The translations under genes and the position numbers were made by a program. A DNA stretch of 64,000 bases, taken from assembly GCF_002812205.1 (NCBI RefSeq), contig NZ_NPEA01000002.1:124001-188000 (forward strand). Reading direction: 5' to 3'. The notes below the pieces were generated by a model that did no database searches, was not told the origin of the DNA, and worked only from the letters and a program-made list of their open reading frames with translations. This DNA is from Leptospira neocaledonica. Lineage in GTDB: Bacteria > Spirochaetota > Leptospiria > Leptospirales > Leptospiraceae. The stretch's first letter is position 1, and every line of letters starts with the position of its first letter. Below are positions 17,502-29,115 of the stretch, in pieces.

Positions 17502-19508
17502 TCACTGAACCACTAAAAGATCTATCTTTCCGTGTTTATTATATTTCACGAAAGCTTTTCCCTTTTCGTAATAGTCGTGATAATCGCCTTGTTTTCTGAA
17601 TTTAGAACCCAAAAGTTTTTCTGCAGCCGGTTTAGAAGATCCAACTGTAATTCCTTGCCCTAATCCTGGGCTCGCATCTCCGACTACATTTACTTGCACT
17701 ACAGTTCCCATATCTAAGATAAATGCTGTCTCTTTGTTATCGTATTCGAAATATTCCAGACCGCTTTTTTTATCCGTTTTGATACGTGTAGGTTTTCCCC
17801 AGTTCTTCAGAAGGTCTTCTAATTTATCTCCGGGACCAACTCCACCGACTTTAAATGCATTCACTTCATTAGCAGGGGTAGGAGCCGTCAGTTCTATTGA
17901 ATGTATCTTTGCTAGAACCTTTGCCCAACCGGAAGTAGAATCGTAATTGGTTAGATAATAATTTGCGAGTCCCTTGGATTTAGGATCTACCGCTGAATAA
18001 GATTCTACCAATGCAATATTTAAGATAGGAGTAAAGTTCTCATAGATATAATCCGGATCTACTTGTTGCTTCTGCGCAGTGGATTGGCCTATCGTTTTTA
18101 GATATTGAGCGATCTGAGGATTATTGCCGCTTTGAGAAGCAAGAGTCCTGATCTTTTGATCTATGGACAAGGCGAGGCGATTGAAAAGTTCTTTTGCTTC
18201 TTCTCTTTTGTCCGTCCAGAACAGCACCACTCCCAAGTTATTAGCTAATGCAACGGTTCCTTCCGCTTGAAAAGCTTGGTTAGCAACACTAACAGCTACA
18301 TCTAAATCTTTTTCATCCGCAGAATAAGAAAGTAAAACCGCATAGTTGGAAAGAAAGTAAGGATCGTCTGTTTTTACGATTACTTCTCTATAAGCTTTGA
18401 GTGCACGATTATATGCCGCTTCGTTTCCAGGAACAATCCTCATGACTGCACGTTTACTTTTATCAGGAGGAAACACCATAGTGTCTCTAAAGGAAGGCAT
18501 ATCCAATACAGGTTTTAATTTTAGTTCTTCATTGGAAGCTGTCGCCATCCAGATCTTGTGCATACAAACCGCGAGAGCCTTGCTCAAGTAAGTGTTCTCT
18601 GGAAATTTTTTAATACCGTCTTCTAAATTGGATCTTGCATCATCTAAATTTCTTCCCAGCTGGATATCATCGAAAGTTTTTTCCATCTTAGCTAAGAAGG
18701 CATACAGTTCTTGTTTATCCGTCTTGAGTCTGGACAATCTTTCGTTTGGAGAAGGATGACTGGAGAAATAATGAGAACCTATCAGCTCAGGTCTAGTTTT
18801 ATCTGCTTTAGAAGAAGCTAATGCTTCTTTATACGATTGTTCTACTTCGTTTAAGGTTTGGAGAGTAATCAGCATGAAGTCGCCGCCGTAACCTGCTTTA
18901 TCCAATAGGAACAAACCTGTTTGGTCCGCATCTAACTCTTGCTCTTGAGAAAATTTGTTATTTTCTAAGAAGGCTTTTCCGGCCGACTCATCTTTGAGTG
19001 CGTAAAACTTTTTTACACTGTTAAAAACATGTCTATTATAGAAGTGCGCTAATTCGTGAGACAATACTCCTGCTATATATCTTTCTCGATGGAAGTCCAA
19101 CTTTTGTGCCGCATCTGCTTCTTTCTGTTTGATAATCTCATCGAGTGAGTCTAAGGCACCTGAATGAATGCAAAATTGTCCGCCTGCCATCGCAAATGCG
19201 TTGAAGCTTGCCTCTTTTACGATTTTATAAACTAGAGGAAAAGGAGGGTTTCCGGAATTTTTGGAAAGTTTACCGAATGCTTTGTCTATCGGTTTCTTCC
19301 AACCTTTATGATCTGTAAGCACCGTCTTGGACTTAATCAGATTTGTGAACTGCACATTACTTTGTCTCACCAACTGTGCATATAATTCCGCGTCGAATTC
19401 TCCCGGTTTGCTCTGAGAAAAAATTGAAGGACCCGAAAAGGATACTAAGCCTAAAACCACCGATAGTTTCAGGACATAAACGCGAACCGAATTCGAAAGA
19501 TTGATCAT
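17502..19508 (-). CDS. Exported M48-family zinc metalloprotease
   Basis: This 668-residue protein has a signal peptide (KLSVVLGLVSFSGPSIFS), then a gluzincin domain: HELAHFYNRH (H151, E152, H155) and the third ligand in QEQELDAD (E191), the M48 arrangement. A long helical region (about 290-500) with TPR-like spacing follows, and the C-terminus (about 540-668) has a domain of small strands with GVGPGDKLEDLLKNWGKPT. It resembles BepA/Oma1-like envelope proteases that clear misfolded outer-membrane proteins. A GAGG lies 8 bases before the ATG. It is probably a single-gene unit. Confidence 0.88.
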   Translation of the reverse strand: MINLSNSVRVYVLKLSVVLGLVSFSGPSIFSQSKPGEFDAELYAQLVRQSNVQFTNLIKSKTVLTDHKGWKKPIDKAFGKLSKNSGNPPFPLVYKIVKEASFNAFAMAGGQFCIHSGALDSLDEIIKQKEADAAQKLDFHRERYIAGVLSHELAHFYNRHVFNSVKKFYALKDESAGKAFLENNKFSQEQELDADQTGLFLLDKAGYGGDFMLITLQTLNEVEQSYKEALASSKADKTRPELIGSHYFSSHPSPNERLSRLKTDKQELYAFLAKMEKTFDDIQLGRNLDDARSNLEDGIKKFPENTYLSKALAVCMHKIWMATASNEELKLKPVLDMPSFRDTMVFPPDKSKRAVMRIVPGNEAAYNRALKAYREVIVKTDDPYFLSNYAVLLSYSADEKDLDVAVSVANQAFQAEGTVALANNLGVVLFWTDKREEAKELFNRLALSIDQKIRTLASQSGNNPQIAQYLKTIGQSTAQKQQVDPDYIYENFTPILNIALVESYSAVDPKSKGLANYYLTNYDSTSGWAKVLAKIHSIELTAPTPANEVNAFKVGGVGPGDKLEDLLKNWGKPTRIKTDKKSGLEYFEYDNKETAFILDMGTVVQVNVVGDASPGLGQGITVGSSKPAAEKLLGSKFRKQGDYHDYYEKGKAFVKYNKHGKIDLLVVQ

Positions 19509-19676
19509 GGGAAAAACCTCTTGAGGAGAGAAATCTATCTGCTCTTAAGCGACTGTCAACTCTGAAAGGTTTAAAAAATGAAGTGAAGTTTTTTTGAGCG
19601 AAAAACCCGATTTAAAGTAAAGGAATTTTTTCCCTAAATAAATTATATCTAAAGAGATTTCGGGAAACTGATAAAT

Positions 19677-20546
19677 TTAAGCTGCGATAGAATGATCGAT
19701 CAAAATCAAGATATTGATCAAAAACAAATGAAGAATACTAAAGAAGAAAAATCCTCTTGCAAATTTAGGCTCAGGATTTTGGAACAATTTAACGGAAAGA
19801 TAAATTATGGAGATGCTCAACACCACGGAAGAGATCATATACAACCAACCCATGGAAGGTTCCGCCCAATAGAATGCGATCACAGATCCCACGTACAGAA
19901 CCGTATAGAACAAAATAGATCGTCCAGTTTCCTTTACACCTTTTACAACAGGAAGCATCGGGAAATTTGCGTCGCTATAATCTTCTTTCAAAAAGATAGC
20001 AAGTGCCCAGAAATGAGCCGGGGTCCAGAGAAAGATCATTAGGAATAAGATCCAAGCCGGCAAAGGTAAAGAATTACTAACGGCAGCGTAACCGATCAGA
20101 GGTCCTACACAACCCGCCACTCCACCTATTACGATATTCTGATGTGTTCTTGGTTTTAAAAGTATGGTATATAGAAAAACATATGCGAGAAGTGCTGCAA
20201 ACGCGCATATCGCAGTGAGTAAATTTGCAAAATAATATAAAACTGCGAAAGCAGCAAAGGTCATCGCAAATCCTACGATCCAAGCTTGCGCCTTACTGAT
20301 CCTTCCTGCAGGGATAGGACGATTTGCAGTCCGTTTCATTTTTGCATCTCTATCTTTTTCCAAGATTTGATTGAAAATGAAAGAAGCAGAAGACATTAAA
20401 AAAGTTCCCAGCATTGTCATAAAGACCAGAAGTGTGCTAGGTGCAGAAGGAGAACCAAGATATAAACCAGGCACAGCAGTGGCTAAAACTAGGGAGCTTA
20501 CCCTAGGCTTGATCATTTGGTTCCAGTCTGAAAGAAAACTATTCAT
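19677..20546 (-). CDS. ctaB: Protoheme IX farnesyltransferase
   Basis: This 289-residue membrane protein has the UbiA-type prenyltransferase pattern: the first Asp-rich motif [21 protein letters not shown] (in two parts) and a second one in [12 protein letters not shown], with about nine helices. It attaches a farnesyl tail to heme B to make heme O, the first step towards heme A for the caa3 oxidase encoded just downstream on the other strand. It follows ctaA by 5 bases in one operon. Confidence 0.93.
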   Translation of the reverse strand: MNSFLSDWNQMIKPRVSSLVLATAVPGLYLGSPSAPSTLLVFMTMLGTFLMSSASFIFNQILEKDRDAKMKRTANRPIPAGRISKAQAWIVGFAMTFAAFAVLYYFANLLTAICAFAALLAYVFLYTILLKPRTHQNIVIGGVAGCVGPLIGYAAVSNSLPLPAWILFLMIFLWTPAHFWALAIFLKEDYSDANFPMLPVVKGVKETGRSILFYTVLYVGSVIAFYWAEPSMGWLYMISSVVLSISIIYLSVKLFQNPEPKFARGFFFFSILHLFLINILILIDHSIAA

Positions 20547-20551
20547 TCTAT

Positions 20552-21529
20552 TTAAGAGACCCTACTCTTGGAAAGCTCGGAAGCCCTTTGCACCCAAACC
20601 GCATAAACGGATAAGAAAAGAAGAATGGCCACTCCGGTATGAGCGGCTGTCACTAGTTTTGGAAGTTTCGCATATACGTTCACAATTCCTAATCCGATCT
20701 GTAAGATCAGAAGAATGATTGCAGTTCTTACGTATTTTTTGGTCTCCGCGGAGAATCCTTTGAATATTCCATAAAGGTTAATTAGAAGAACGTAAAATGT
20801 CACTAAATAAGCACCCAATCTGTGCTGCACTTGTATTTGTATCTTAGGTTCCGGAACAGAAGGGACCCATTCTCCATTACAAGTTGGGAATTCTAAACAA
20901 GCAAGTCCTGCATAATTGGAACTTACTCTTCCTCCCAAGATGATTTGGAAGAATATTAATAATACTCCTATCAGAAGAGGGATCTGGTCCTTCTGAAACA
21001 AACTTTGTTTTGTTAAAAACTCGTTTGAGTTTATAGATTTTGAAAGCACTCGCGCTTTAAACGTCGCCGTAACTATACAAAGTAAAAACAAGATCGCATT
21101 CAATAAGTGAAGATTTACGGTCGCGGGGTCCAAAGAAAGAAGAACAGTTAAACCTCCCAATGTAACTTGAGAAGCGATGAGCAAGATCCCTAAGATAAAA
21201 TAACCTAAGAAAGGTTTTCTTAATTCAGGAACGATTGCAGCCCAGATGGTGCCGGCTATAAGAACCATTCCTAAAAATCCGGAATAGTATCTATGTCCGA
21301 CTTCCATAAAAATATTAAAATCGAAGTCAGGAAAAATTTTACCGAAACAAAAAGGCCAATCAGGACAAGCGAGTCCAGAATCAGTGGCTCGCACAAGTGG
21401 TCCATACAATAAGTTTAGAAAAATTAAAACCGAATATAAGACCAGAAAGAGAGAAAACTTTCTGAAATGAGAATAAGTAGAAGCGATCATTCTGTTTTTT
21501 CGGAGAATCCGAGCTCTCTCCTTTACCAT
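20552..21529 (-). CDS. ctaA: Heme A synthase (CtaA/COX15)
   Basis: This 325-residue protein has eight probable membrane helices in two similar halves. It carries the conserved [21 protein letters not shown] loop (in two parts) near the N-terminus, GGLTVL, and the second loop [21 protein letters not shown] (in two parts), with paired Cys and heme-ligand His such as [24 protein letters not shown] and TAAHTGVA. It oxidises heme O to heme A. The annotated ATG (21529) has no clear ribosome site; an in-frame ATG at 21490 ([12 protein letters not shown]) is equally possible. It is read with ctaB and lies divergent from the oxidase genes. Confidence 0.92.
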   Translation of the reverse strand: MVKERARILRKNRMIASTYSHFRKFSLFLVLYSVLIFLNLLYGPLVRATDSGLACPDWPFCFGKIFPDFDFNIFMEVGHRYYSGFLGMVLIAGTIWAAIVPELRKPFLGYFILGILLIASQVTLGGLTVLLSLDPATVNLHLLNAILFLLCIVTATFKARVLSKSINSNEFLTKQSLFQKDQIPLLIGVLLIFFQIILGGRVSSNYAGLACLEFPTCNGEWVPSVPEPKIQIQVQHRLGAYLVTFYVLLINLYGIFKGFSAETKKYVRTAIILLILQIGLGIVNVYAKLPKLVTAAHTGVAILLFLSVYAVWVQRASELSKSRVS

Positions 21530-21815
21530 ACTTGAGCGCGACTGATTTGGGGCAAGAGATTTGATGTTTGAAAATCGGAAGCTTCAATTTTGATCTGAGA
21601 CTAATTCTCATGCAAAGAAGATTTGAAAATTGTAAAGAACGAGTGTTCTACTGTCCCGACCTAAGGATAGAAGCTTTTTATGTCGGTTCTAAACGTATGA
21701 AATGACTGAAAAGCAAAAACGCTTTCAAAAAAAGGACAGGTCTCCAAAACTGGTTGGTATCTTTCGCTTTTTACAAAAGTGAAACGTTTTTTTCTGATAC
21801 TTTAGGAGTCATTCC

Positions 21816-21977
21816 ATGAGCCAAAACGGAGACCATTACAACAAGGCAGGTTTTTGGACATTCGTGGTCGTATTGGCCGCAAACATTCTTTATTTCGTTT
21901 ATCTTTCTGCGTTCCACAAAGGTGTTAAGGATTATAACGAAGTAGTTCCTTCTAACACTTCAGCAGCGGCGAAGTAA
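21816..21977 (+). CDS. Small single-span membrane protein at the head of the oxidase operon
   Basis: A 53-residue protein (MSQNGDHYNKAGFWTFVV... ending in SNTSAAAK) with one helix (about 12-31). It has AGGAG at 21804-21808, 7 bases before the ATG, and ends 22 bases before the Sco gene. The position and size suggest a small accessory subunit or assembly factor of the caa3 oxidase. I do not recognise a named family. The 286 bases upstream of it form the divergent promoter region with ctaA. Confidence 0.7.
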   Translation: MSQNGDHYNKAGFWTFVVVLAANILYFVYLSAFHKGVKDYNEVVPSNTSAAAK

Positions 21978-21999
21978 GGAAAGAACCCGGGATAGAACG

Positions 22000-22845
22000 T
22001 TGTTCTCCTCCAATCATCCGCAGCGTTTTTCTAAAATAGCTGCGGCTCTTATTCTTTTTCTGCCATTCCTGTCCGTTCTATCCTTCGATACCGAAAGAGA
22101 ATTACCTACTCACGCAGTTCCTCCCGAACTCGAAGGTGTAGGCTTGGAAGAAAAATTAGGAAACCATATCGATAAGAATTTATCTTTCATTGATGAACAA
22201 GGTAAACAAGTTCGTATAGGCGATTATCTGAAAGAAGGAAAGCCACTTCTTCTTACTTTAGTTTACTATAGATGTCCTACACTCTGCAGTCTTTATCTAA
22301 ACGAGATCTCAACTTCACTTAAAGAATTAAATTTAGAAGTTGGGAAAGAATTCAATTATATAGCAGTAAGTTTTGATCCGAAAGAAAAACCGGATTTGGC
22401 AAAAGCGAAAAAAGAAGCATATGTGAAAGATTATGGAAGAGGGGACGGTTCCGGATGGAGTTTTTTAACCGGAAATAATCCTGAAATAAAGGCTTTGTCT
22501 TCCAGCTTGGGTTTTAGCTACAAATGGAATCCTTATAATGATCAATGGGTGCATGTTTCGGTAGCCTATGTGATCACCCCTGATGGACAAATTTCCAGGT
22601 ACTTAAAAGGGATCCCAATGGATGAAAGGACCCTAAGATTATCTCTTGTAGAGGCTGGAAACGGTAAAATCGGCGATTTGACTGACAGTGTTGCCCTTTT
22701 TTGCTTCCAATTTGATCCATCCAAAAATAGGTATACATTATACGCATTCAATATCATGCGAATCGGCGGTTTTCTTACCGTCCTCGTTCTTGCAGCGTTC
22801 TTATTCCGCTTTTGGAAGAAACAAAACTCGTCTAGTACAGTATAA
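22000..22845 (+). CDS. Sco/SenC-type copper chaperone
   Basis: This 281-residue protein has an N-terminal hydrophobic segment (IAAALILFLPFLSVLS), a thioredoxin fold with YRCPTLCSLYLNE (C92, C96) and DQWVHVSVAYVI (H185), the copper site of the SCO1/SenC family, and an extra C-terminal helix (about 253-272), which is unusual. It delivers copper to the CuA centre of subunit II, encoded next. The TTG start is the best available; no strong ribosome site is visible. Confidence 0.9.
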   Translation: MFSSNHPQRFSKIAAALILFLPFLSVLSFDTERELPTHAVPPELEGVGLEEKLGNHIDKNLSFIDEQGKQVRIGDYLKEGKPLLLTLVYYRCPTLCSLYLNEISTSLKELNLEVGKEFNYIAVSFDPKEKPDLAKAKKEAYVKDYGRGDGSGWSFLTGNNPEIKALSSSLGFSYKWNPYNDQWVHVSVAYVITPDGQISRYLKGIPMDERTLRLSLVEAGNGKIGDLTDSVALFCFQFDPSKNRYTLYAFNIMRIGGFLTVLVLAAFLFRFWKKQNSSSTV

Positions 22846-22871
22846 AAAAAGGAAGGAGTGATTTCGATCCG

Positions 22872-23888
22872 ATGAACTGGTTCTCTTTTATTACGGCGAC
22901 AAGCTTCATGCCGGTTCCAGCGACTAAAGAATCGGGAGATGTAGATAACCTCTATATCTTTCTTCTTGTTTCGGGCCTTATCTCTTTTATCATTCTCATT
23001 GGGGGAATGGTAATATTCATTTTCAAGTATAGAAGAAAAACTGAAGACCAGAAAAGTGCGTATATCACGCACAATACTCTTGCTGAGTTCCTTTGGTCCT
23101 TCATACCTTTCGTGATCATGATGATCATCTTTGCTTGGGGATGGAGTGTATTTCATGATCTTCGCAGAGTCGGAGAGAAGGGAGATGTAGAGGTTCACGT
23201 AACTGCGCGTCAATGGGCTTGGCAGTTTCAATATGCAAATGGAATTATCATCAATAGTCCAACGGATAAAATGTATGATCCAAGTGTTCCAGAATCTACA
23301 TTATTTGCTCCACAAATCGTAGTGGTTCCTCTTGGTAAAACCATTCGTTTTATTCTTACTTCTGATGACGTTCTGCATAGCTTCTACGTTCCTGCATTCA
23401 GGAACAAAATGGATGCGGTTCCAGGCAGAAGAACTACTTTCACTTTCACACCAATTGAGAAAGGGGACTTCACAGTTTTCTGTACTGAATATTGCGGAAC
23501 TAAACACTCCAATATGATGGCTACGATTCGTGTGGTCGATGTAGAACAATTCGCTGCTTGGGAAACTCAAAACCAGCCAAAGACTGGCGGTCCTGTTGAC
23601 CATGTGAAACGAGGTGAAGAACTGTATAATAATTTAGGTTGTAACGTTTGTCACAGCGTAAATGGAAATAAAAGCATCGGTCCTACATGGAAAGGTCTCT
23701 ATGGCAACAAAAGAGTTTTTGTAGATGGGTCTTCAGTAGTTGCTGACGACGCTTATATCAAACAATCCATCCTTCTTCCTACTGCGAAAATAGTAGACGG
23801 GTTCCCTCCTGCGATGTCTTCCTTTCAGGGACGTATCAAAGAGGATGAGATTAAATCCATCATCGAATTCATTAAGACGCTTAAATAG
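22872..23888 (+). CDS. coxB: Cytochrome c oxidase subunit II with fused cytochrome c (caa3 type)
   Basis: This 338-residue protein has two N-terminal helices (about 29-55 and 77-98), the CuA cupredoxin domain ([17 protein letters not shown], then the ligand loop [12 protein letters not shown] near residue 203) and a C-terminal cytochrome c domain with CNVCH (about 257) and the axial Met near FPPAMSSF. The fusion makes this a caa3-type oxidase that takes electrons from a membrane or periplasmic donor directly. It is followed by coxA after 11 bases. Confidence 0.95.
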   Translation: MNWFSFITATSFMPVPATKESGDVDNLYIFLLVSGLISFIILIGGMVIFIFKYRRKTEDQKSAYITHNTLAEFLWSFIPFVIMMIIFAWGWSVFHDLRRVGEKGDVEVHVTARQWAWQFQYANGIIINSPTDKMYDPSVPESTLFAPQIVVVPLGKTIRFILTSDDVLHSFYVPAFRNKMDAVPGRRTTFTFTPIEKGDFTVFCTEYCGTKHSNMMATIRVVDVEQFAAWETQNQPKTGGPVDHVKRGEELYNNLGCNVCHSVNGNKSIGPTWKGLYGNKRVFVDGSSVVADDAYIKQSILLPTAKIVDGFPPAMSSFQGRIKEDEIKSIIEFIKTLK

Positions 23889-23899
23889 GATTACGGACA

Positions 23900-25469
23900 A
23901 TGGCCCACGAGCAACATAATTACCTGAATCACCAAAAGGGGATTTGGTCCTGGCTTACGACCTTAGATCATAAGCGTATCGGGATCATGTACTTTGTCGC
24001 GATCATGAGCTTCTTCTTTTTAGGAGGAGTTTTCGCTCTATTAGTTCGCGCAGAATTATTCACACCGGGAAAAACCCTTTTTTCCGCAGATGTTTATAAC
24101 AGAATGATGACCTACCATGGAGCCATTATGGTGTTCATGGTGATCGTTCCTGGTATTCCTGCAATTTTCGGAAACTTCGTTCTTCCGATCATGATAGGAG
24201 CAAAAGACGTAGCTTTCCCAAGATTAAACTTGATGAGCTGGTACATGCTGATGATCGGAGCTGCGATCACTGGTTCCACTCTCTTCTTGGAAAACGTAGA
24301 TACTGGTTGGACCTTCTACACTCCATATTCGTCCATTAAAACTGGAATGGGAGTGATCCCGATGGTTCTTGGAGTATTCATTATCGGATTCTCTTCGATT
24401 TTGACTGGTCTGAACTTCATCGTAACCACTCATAAACTGAGAGCGCCTGGAATGACCATGAACAGAATTCCTCTCATGGTTTGGGCACTTTATTCAACTG
24501 CGATCCTGCAAGTATTGGCTACTCCTGTTCTTGCAATTACACTGCTTCTACTTATTGCAGAGAAAACTCTTGGAGTGGGGATTTTTGATCCTCAGTTGGG
24601 AGGAGATCCGGTGTTATTCCAACACTTCTTCTGGTTCTATTCTCACCCTGCAGTTTATATCATGATCCTTCCTGCGATGGGAGTAATCTCCGAGTTGGTA
24701 GCAACATACTCTCGCAAAATAATCTTCGGATATACTGCGATTGCTTATTCTTCGTTAGCGATTGCCGGGGTTTCCTTCTTAGTATGGGGACACCATATGT
24801 TCGTTTCCGGACAATCAGAGTTTGCAGGGGTTTTATTCTCCTTCATCACTATGCTTGTAGGGGTTCCTACTGCGATTAAATTGTTCAACTGGATCGCGAC
24901 CATGTATAAAGGAAGTATCCGTTTGGATGCTCCGATGCTTTTCGCGATCGGATTCATGTTCTTATTCACGATCGGTGGTTTGACTGGAGTGTATCTGGCT
25001 TCTACCGGTATGGATATTCACTTCCACGATACTTACTTCGTGGTAGCTCACTTCCATTATGTGATGGTTGGTGGAACTCTGATGGCTCTTATGGGAGCAT
25101 TGATCTACTGGTTCCCTAAAGTAACCGGAAAAATTTATAGTGACCTGCTCGGAAGAATTTCCTGGGTCTTTATCTTCTCCGGATTTAATGTTACCTTCTT
25201 CCCTCAATTCATCTTGGGGAATATGGGAATGCCTCGTAGATATTACGATTATCTTCCTACATTCACCGAGTTAAACCAAATGTCCACTTTCGGATCTTGG
25301 TTGATCGGAACAGGATTTTTGGTCGGACTTTTCGGAGTGTTCTACGCACTTTTGAAAGGAAAAGAAGCAGGAAACAATCCTTTCGGAGGAAAAACTTTGG
25401 AGTGGACTATTCCTTCTCCTCCTCCACATGAAAACTTTGAAAAGACCCCAGTACTAACCGGAGGGCCAT

Positions 25470-25483
<14 letters not shown>
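23900..25483 (+). CDS. coxA: Cytochrome c oxidase subunit I
   Basis: This 527-residue protein has about twelve membrane helices and all the usual heme and copper ligands: YHGAIMVFM for the low-spin heme, [14 protein letters not shown] with the His-Tyr crosslink pair, GHHMFVSGQ for CuB, and HFHYVMVGG near the C-terminal third. The proton-channel residues in the K and D regions appear conserved. It catalyses oxygen reduction. Its 3' end overlaps coxC by 14 bases. Confidence 0.96.
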
Positions 25484-26249
<766 letters not shown>

Positions 26250-26286
26250 GTTCGAATCCAAAATAATGCGACCGAAAGATCGCTGC

Positions 26287-26318
26287 AAAAAAGCCGGGGT
26301 TTACACTTCGGCTTTTTT
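26287..26318 (+). terminator. Rho-independent terminator of the oxidase operon
   Basis: The arms AAAAAAGCCG and CGGCTTTTTT with a 12-base loop, the second arm doubling as the T-run, 37 bases after the coxC stop. Confidence 0.8.
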
Positions 26319-26410
26319 ATTTTCTTCACAAAGCCCAAGCTCAAAAAAACTGCGAGGAAACGGCGAATTCTGCCGATATTTGAGAGGAGACAAGTTTTCC
26401 CGGACGCAAT

Positions 26411-27070
26411 ATGCAAAATATAGATTATTCCAGAAGGCTGAGACAATCCGGAACTAGAGGTCCTGCTCCACGTCAGGGAGAGTCTTCTCCAACCGTGCAA
26501 ACCATTCAGCATGTGAGGGGAGGGAATTCTCCGATCCGTTCTTTCCCAAGTTCCAGATCCATCTTTTTGGTCTTGGTGGGAGCTATTTCCCTTTTTACAG
26601 GTGGAGTAGTAGTCGGTCTCAGATTAGATCAGAAAGAGCAGGCATTTGCTCAAAATGAAACTCAGTCTTTTTATAATGCGGGAAAAAATGTAAGAACGGA
26701 ACAATCCGTGGAAGAGAGAGAAAATTCTTCCTCCGAGGCTGTAAATTCAAACACAACCGAACGTTCCGCCGAAACTTCTTCTTCTCAAAATACGAATCGG
26801 AATTCTGGACTCAAATATCCGGCCAGATCGGATAAGGAAAATTATTTCCTGTCTATCCCGACAGAAGATTCGGTGGAAGCGATGGAAATTGGAAAAAAAT
26901 TGCTAAGAGCAAAACCTGAGTTCCAAGGAAGATTTTTCAGATCCAAAGATGGGGAATTATTTTTAGGATATTTTTACGGAAAAGAAGAAGCTAATAAGGC
27001 TCTAGAATCCATTCGTCCACTCAACGATCCGATATTTCACAAAACCTCCATTCACAAACTTCAATTTTGA
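26411..27070 (+). CDS. Single-span membrane protein with SPOR-like C-terminus
   Basis: This 219-residue protein has a cytoplasmic N-terminal 45 residues, one helix (about 48-72, IFLVLVGAISLFTGGVVVGL), a Ser/Asn/Glu-rich linker, and a C-terminal 75-residue domain (YFLSIPTEDSVEAMEIGKKL, FFRSKDGELFLGYFYGKEEANKAL) with the length and pattern of a SPOR peptidoglycan-binding domain. The assignment is by appearance only. Such proteins act at the division site or envelope. It is independent of the oxidase operon, whose terminator lies upstream. Confidence 0.6.
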   Translation: MQNIDYSRRLRQSGTRGPAPRQGESSPTVQTIQHVRGGNSPIRSFPSSRSIFLVLVGAISLFTGGVVVGLRLDQKEQAFAQNETQSFYNAGKNVRTEQSVEERENSSSEAVNSNTTERSAETSSSQNTNRNSGLKYPARSDKENYFLSIPTEDSVEAMEIGKKLLRAKPEFQGRFFRSKDGELFLGYFYGKEEANKALESIRPLNDPIFHKTSIHKLQF

Positions 27071-27119
27071 TCCGAATTTTCGTACAAAGTTCGTTCTTGA
27101 GCGTTTACTCATTTTTTCC

Positions 27120-27147
27120 TTGACTTTGCCTCAAAATTTGCTATATT
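27120..27147 (+). promoter_or_regulatory. Sigma-70-type promoter of the CarD operon
   Basis: TTGACT (27120-27125) and TATATT (27142-27147) with a 16-base spacer, each differing from the consensus at one position, 36 bases upstream of the TTG start. Confidence 0.7.
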
Positions 27148-27182
27148 TTTGAGCAGAGTTTTAACGGAAGTCTTAATACTAA

Positions 27183-27746
27183 TTGGCTGGCAAAAAGAAA
27201 CAATCTGGCTACGATCATGGCGTAGGCGACTACGTCGTATATCCGATCCACGGGGTAGGTGAAATCACCGAAATCGCTAAAAAGGTTATCCTGGGAAAGA
27301 AAAAAGAGTGCTACGTAATGGAAATCCAGGGTAGCAAGATGAAGGTGATGATCCCGGTCGATAAAGCAAAACAGGTCGGAATTCGACCGATTATCGACAA
27401 GAAGGATATTAAAAAAGTCATCAATCTACTCAAGAAAGACGAGGTCGATACTGAAGAGGACTGGAAGATCAGGTACCAAAACAACCTGAACAAAATAAAG
27501 TCCGGATCGATTTTCGAAGTGGCGGATGTGTGCAGGAATTTATTCCGCAGGGCAAACGGTAAAGAACTGTCCATCATGGAACGTAAATTGTACGAAAGTG
27601 CGTACAATCTAGTGAAGATGGAAGTCGCCCTAAGCAAAGGAGTTTCCCAAGAAGAAGCGGGAAATCTCGTGTCAGATGTTCTAGCTAGTACATTCGCTCC
27701 GGGAGATAGAGTTCCCGTGGCAGCAGTCGACATAGACGAAGAATAA
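27183..27746 (+). CDS. carD: CarD-family transcription regulator
   Basis: This 187-residue protein has an N-terminal CarD/CdnL RNA-polymerase-interacting domain ([17 protein letters not shown] at about 19-35, then [18 protein letters not shown]) and a helical C-terminal domain that contacts DNA near the -10 element. These proteins stabilise open promoter complexes, especially at rRNA and growth-related promoters. The TTG start fits the promoter at 27120-27147. The following gene is a PIN-TRAM protein, as in other bacteria where carD lies near yacL or ispD. They may be read together (40-base gap). Confidence 0.9.
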   Translation: MAGKKKQSGYDHGVGDYVVYPIHGVGEITEIAKKVILGKKKECYVMEIQGSKMKVMIPVDKAKQVGIRPIIDKKDIKKVINLLKKDEVDTEEDWKIRYQNNLNKIKSGSIFEVADVCRNLFRRANGKELSIMERKLYESAYNLVKMEVALSKGVSQEEAGNLVSDVLASTFAPGDRVPVAAVDIDEE

Positions 27747-27786
27747 TTTCCGATAAAACTCGAATCTTATTTAAAGGATTTGAGTT

Positions 27787-29055
27787 ATGGCGTATTTTTA
27801 TAAAGGTCTAACGGCCGTCCTACTCTCCTTAGTGTCGTTCTTTGTAACGCAAAAACAAACCCAAGAGTTTGTATTTTCAGGCTCCAGTGCTGGGCTTGTA
27901 CTCGTTATTTCTCTCGTACTTTTGTTCGGTGAAACTAAACTATTTCCAAAACTTCGCGGAGACGTTATTTTTTGTGTAGGAGTCGGAGCTCTATTGGGAT
28001 TCGCACTCGCTTGGTTTATTGGAACGATTATTCGTTTTGAGGAATTGAATCTTGCATTGTACCTGATCTTAGGTCTTTTCGGAGCTAGAGCGGGTAAGTC
28101 ATTTGCAAAAGAACCTGGCCTTTCCGTATTCGGAGGTGGCGGCGGCGGACCTACTTCTCTAGTAGATCCATTCGGCGTAGCTTCTATCGGTAAAGATGAA
28201 GTCAGAGACAAAATTTTGGATACTTCTGTTGTTATCGACGGAAGAATATTAGATATTGCTGATACACATTTTATCGATGGGCCTCTCATTCTACCTAACT
28301 TCGTATTAAGAGAGATCCAGTTGATCAGTGACTCTTCTGATCCGATCAAAAGAGCAAGAGGACGCCGTGGTTTGGAGATGTTGAACAAACTCCAAAGAAA
28401 GGGTTCCATCGAAGTTAAGATCACGTACAAAGATTATTCCGACACGAGAGAAGTGGACGCTAAGTTAATCAAACTTGCTAGAGACACCGGTGGAAAAATC
28501 GTAACCAACGACTTCAACCTGAACAAGGTTGCGGAACTCCAAGGAGTAAAAGTCCTTAATCTGAACACCTTGGCAAACGCATTAAAACCTGTTGTTCTTC
28601 CTGGTGAAGAGTTGGCTATCCAAGTCATCAAAGAAGGAAAGGACGAAAACCAGGGTATCGGTTATCTAGAAGACGGAACCATGGTAGTGATAGAGAACGG
28701 TGGACATCTAGTTGGAAAAGAAGTGAAGGTTACTGTAACTTCTATCATCCAAACTGCTGCCGGAAAAATGATCTTCACTAAAGCCAACGGAAATGGCGGC
28801 GGCGGAAGCTTTGATAAAGGTGAACGTGCCCCTGAGAAAGAAAATCGCGGTAAAGGTGATCGTGGCGGAGAAGATCGTGGAAACAGATACGATCGTGGGG
28901 ACCGAGGAAACGAGGAAAGAGGTAACCGTAAAGATTACCAAAACAAAAACCAGAACCGCGGCAATTACCAAGACAGAGGCGATAGAAACGAGAGCAAAGG
29001 GGATGATTTTGGAAATCGTAAAGACTTCCAAGATCAGCAACAACAGCAACAATAA
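27787..29055 (+). CDS. PIN-TRAM domain protein with RG-rich tail
   Basis: This 422-residue protein has four N-terminal helices (about 1-100), a PIN nuclease domain with Asp ligands ([14 protein letters not shown] at about 145, then [19 protein letters not shown]), a TRAM RNA-binding domain (about 260-330, [21 protein letters not shown]), and a tail of about 90 residues rich in RG, DRG and NR repeats ending in QQQQQQ. The first parts match YacL-type proteins. The RG-rich tail is low-complexity and resembles RNA-binding or phase-separating tails; I do not know it in standard YacL. It is probably a membrane-anchored RNase or RNA-binding protein. Confidence 0.82.
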   Translation: MAYFYKGLTAVLLSLVSFFVTQKQTQEFVFSGSSAGLVLVISLVLLFGETKLFPKLRGDVIFCVGVGALLGFALAWFIGTIIRFEELNLALYLILGLFGARAGKSFAKEPGLSVFGGGGGGPTSLVDPFGVASIGKDEVRDKILDTSVVIDGRILDIADTHFIDGPLILPNFVLREIQLISDSSDPIKRARGRRGLEMLNKLQRKGSIEVKITYKDYSDTREVDAKLIKLARDTGGKIVTNDFNLNKVAELQGVKVLNLNTLANALKPVVLPGEELAIQVIKEGKDENQGIGYLEDGTMVVIENGGHLVGKEVKVTVTSIIQTAAGKMIFTKANGNGGGGSFDKGERAPEKENRGKGDRGGEDRGNRYDRGDRGNEERGNRKDYQNKNQNRGNYQDRGDRNESKGDDFGNRKDFQDQQQQQQ

Positions 29056-29078
29056 CCGGTCTCTAAAGAGACAGAATG

Positions 29079-29115
29079 CGGGTCGGATTTAGGAATTGCC
29101 TCCAAATTCGACCCG
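29079..29115 (+). promoter_or_regulatory. Hairpin in the leader of pckA
   Basis: An inverted repeat with 12-base arms and one mismatch (29079-29090 with 29104-29115) and a 13-base loop, 65 bases before the pckA ATG and 23 bases after the PIN-TRAM stop. No T-run follows. It may end the upstream transcript or act in the leader. Confidence 0.4.

Noticed and set aside
22566..23231. Minus-strand frame across the sco-coxB junction
   Set aside because: It overlaps two well-supported genes and has no domain or signal.
27798..28430. Long minus-strand frame opposite the PIN-TRAM gene
   Set aside because: The plus-strand frame has clear PIN and TRAM motifs; the opposite frame has no recognisable domain or start site.
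28861..29052. Tandem repeat or CRISPR-like array
   Set aside because: The repeats are short, imperfect and in frame within the RG-rich tail; there are no regular spacers.
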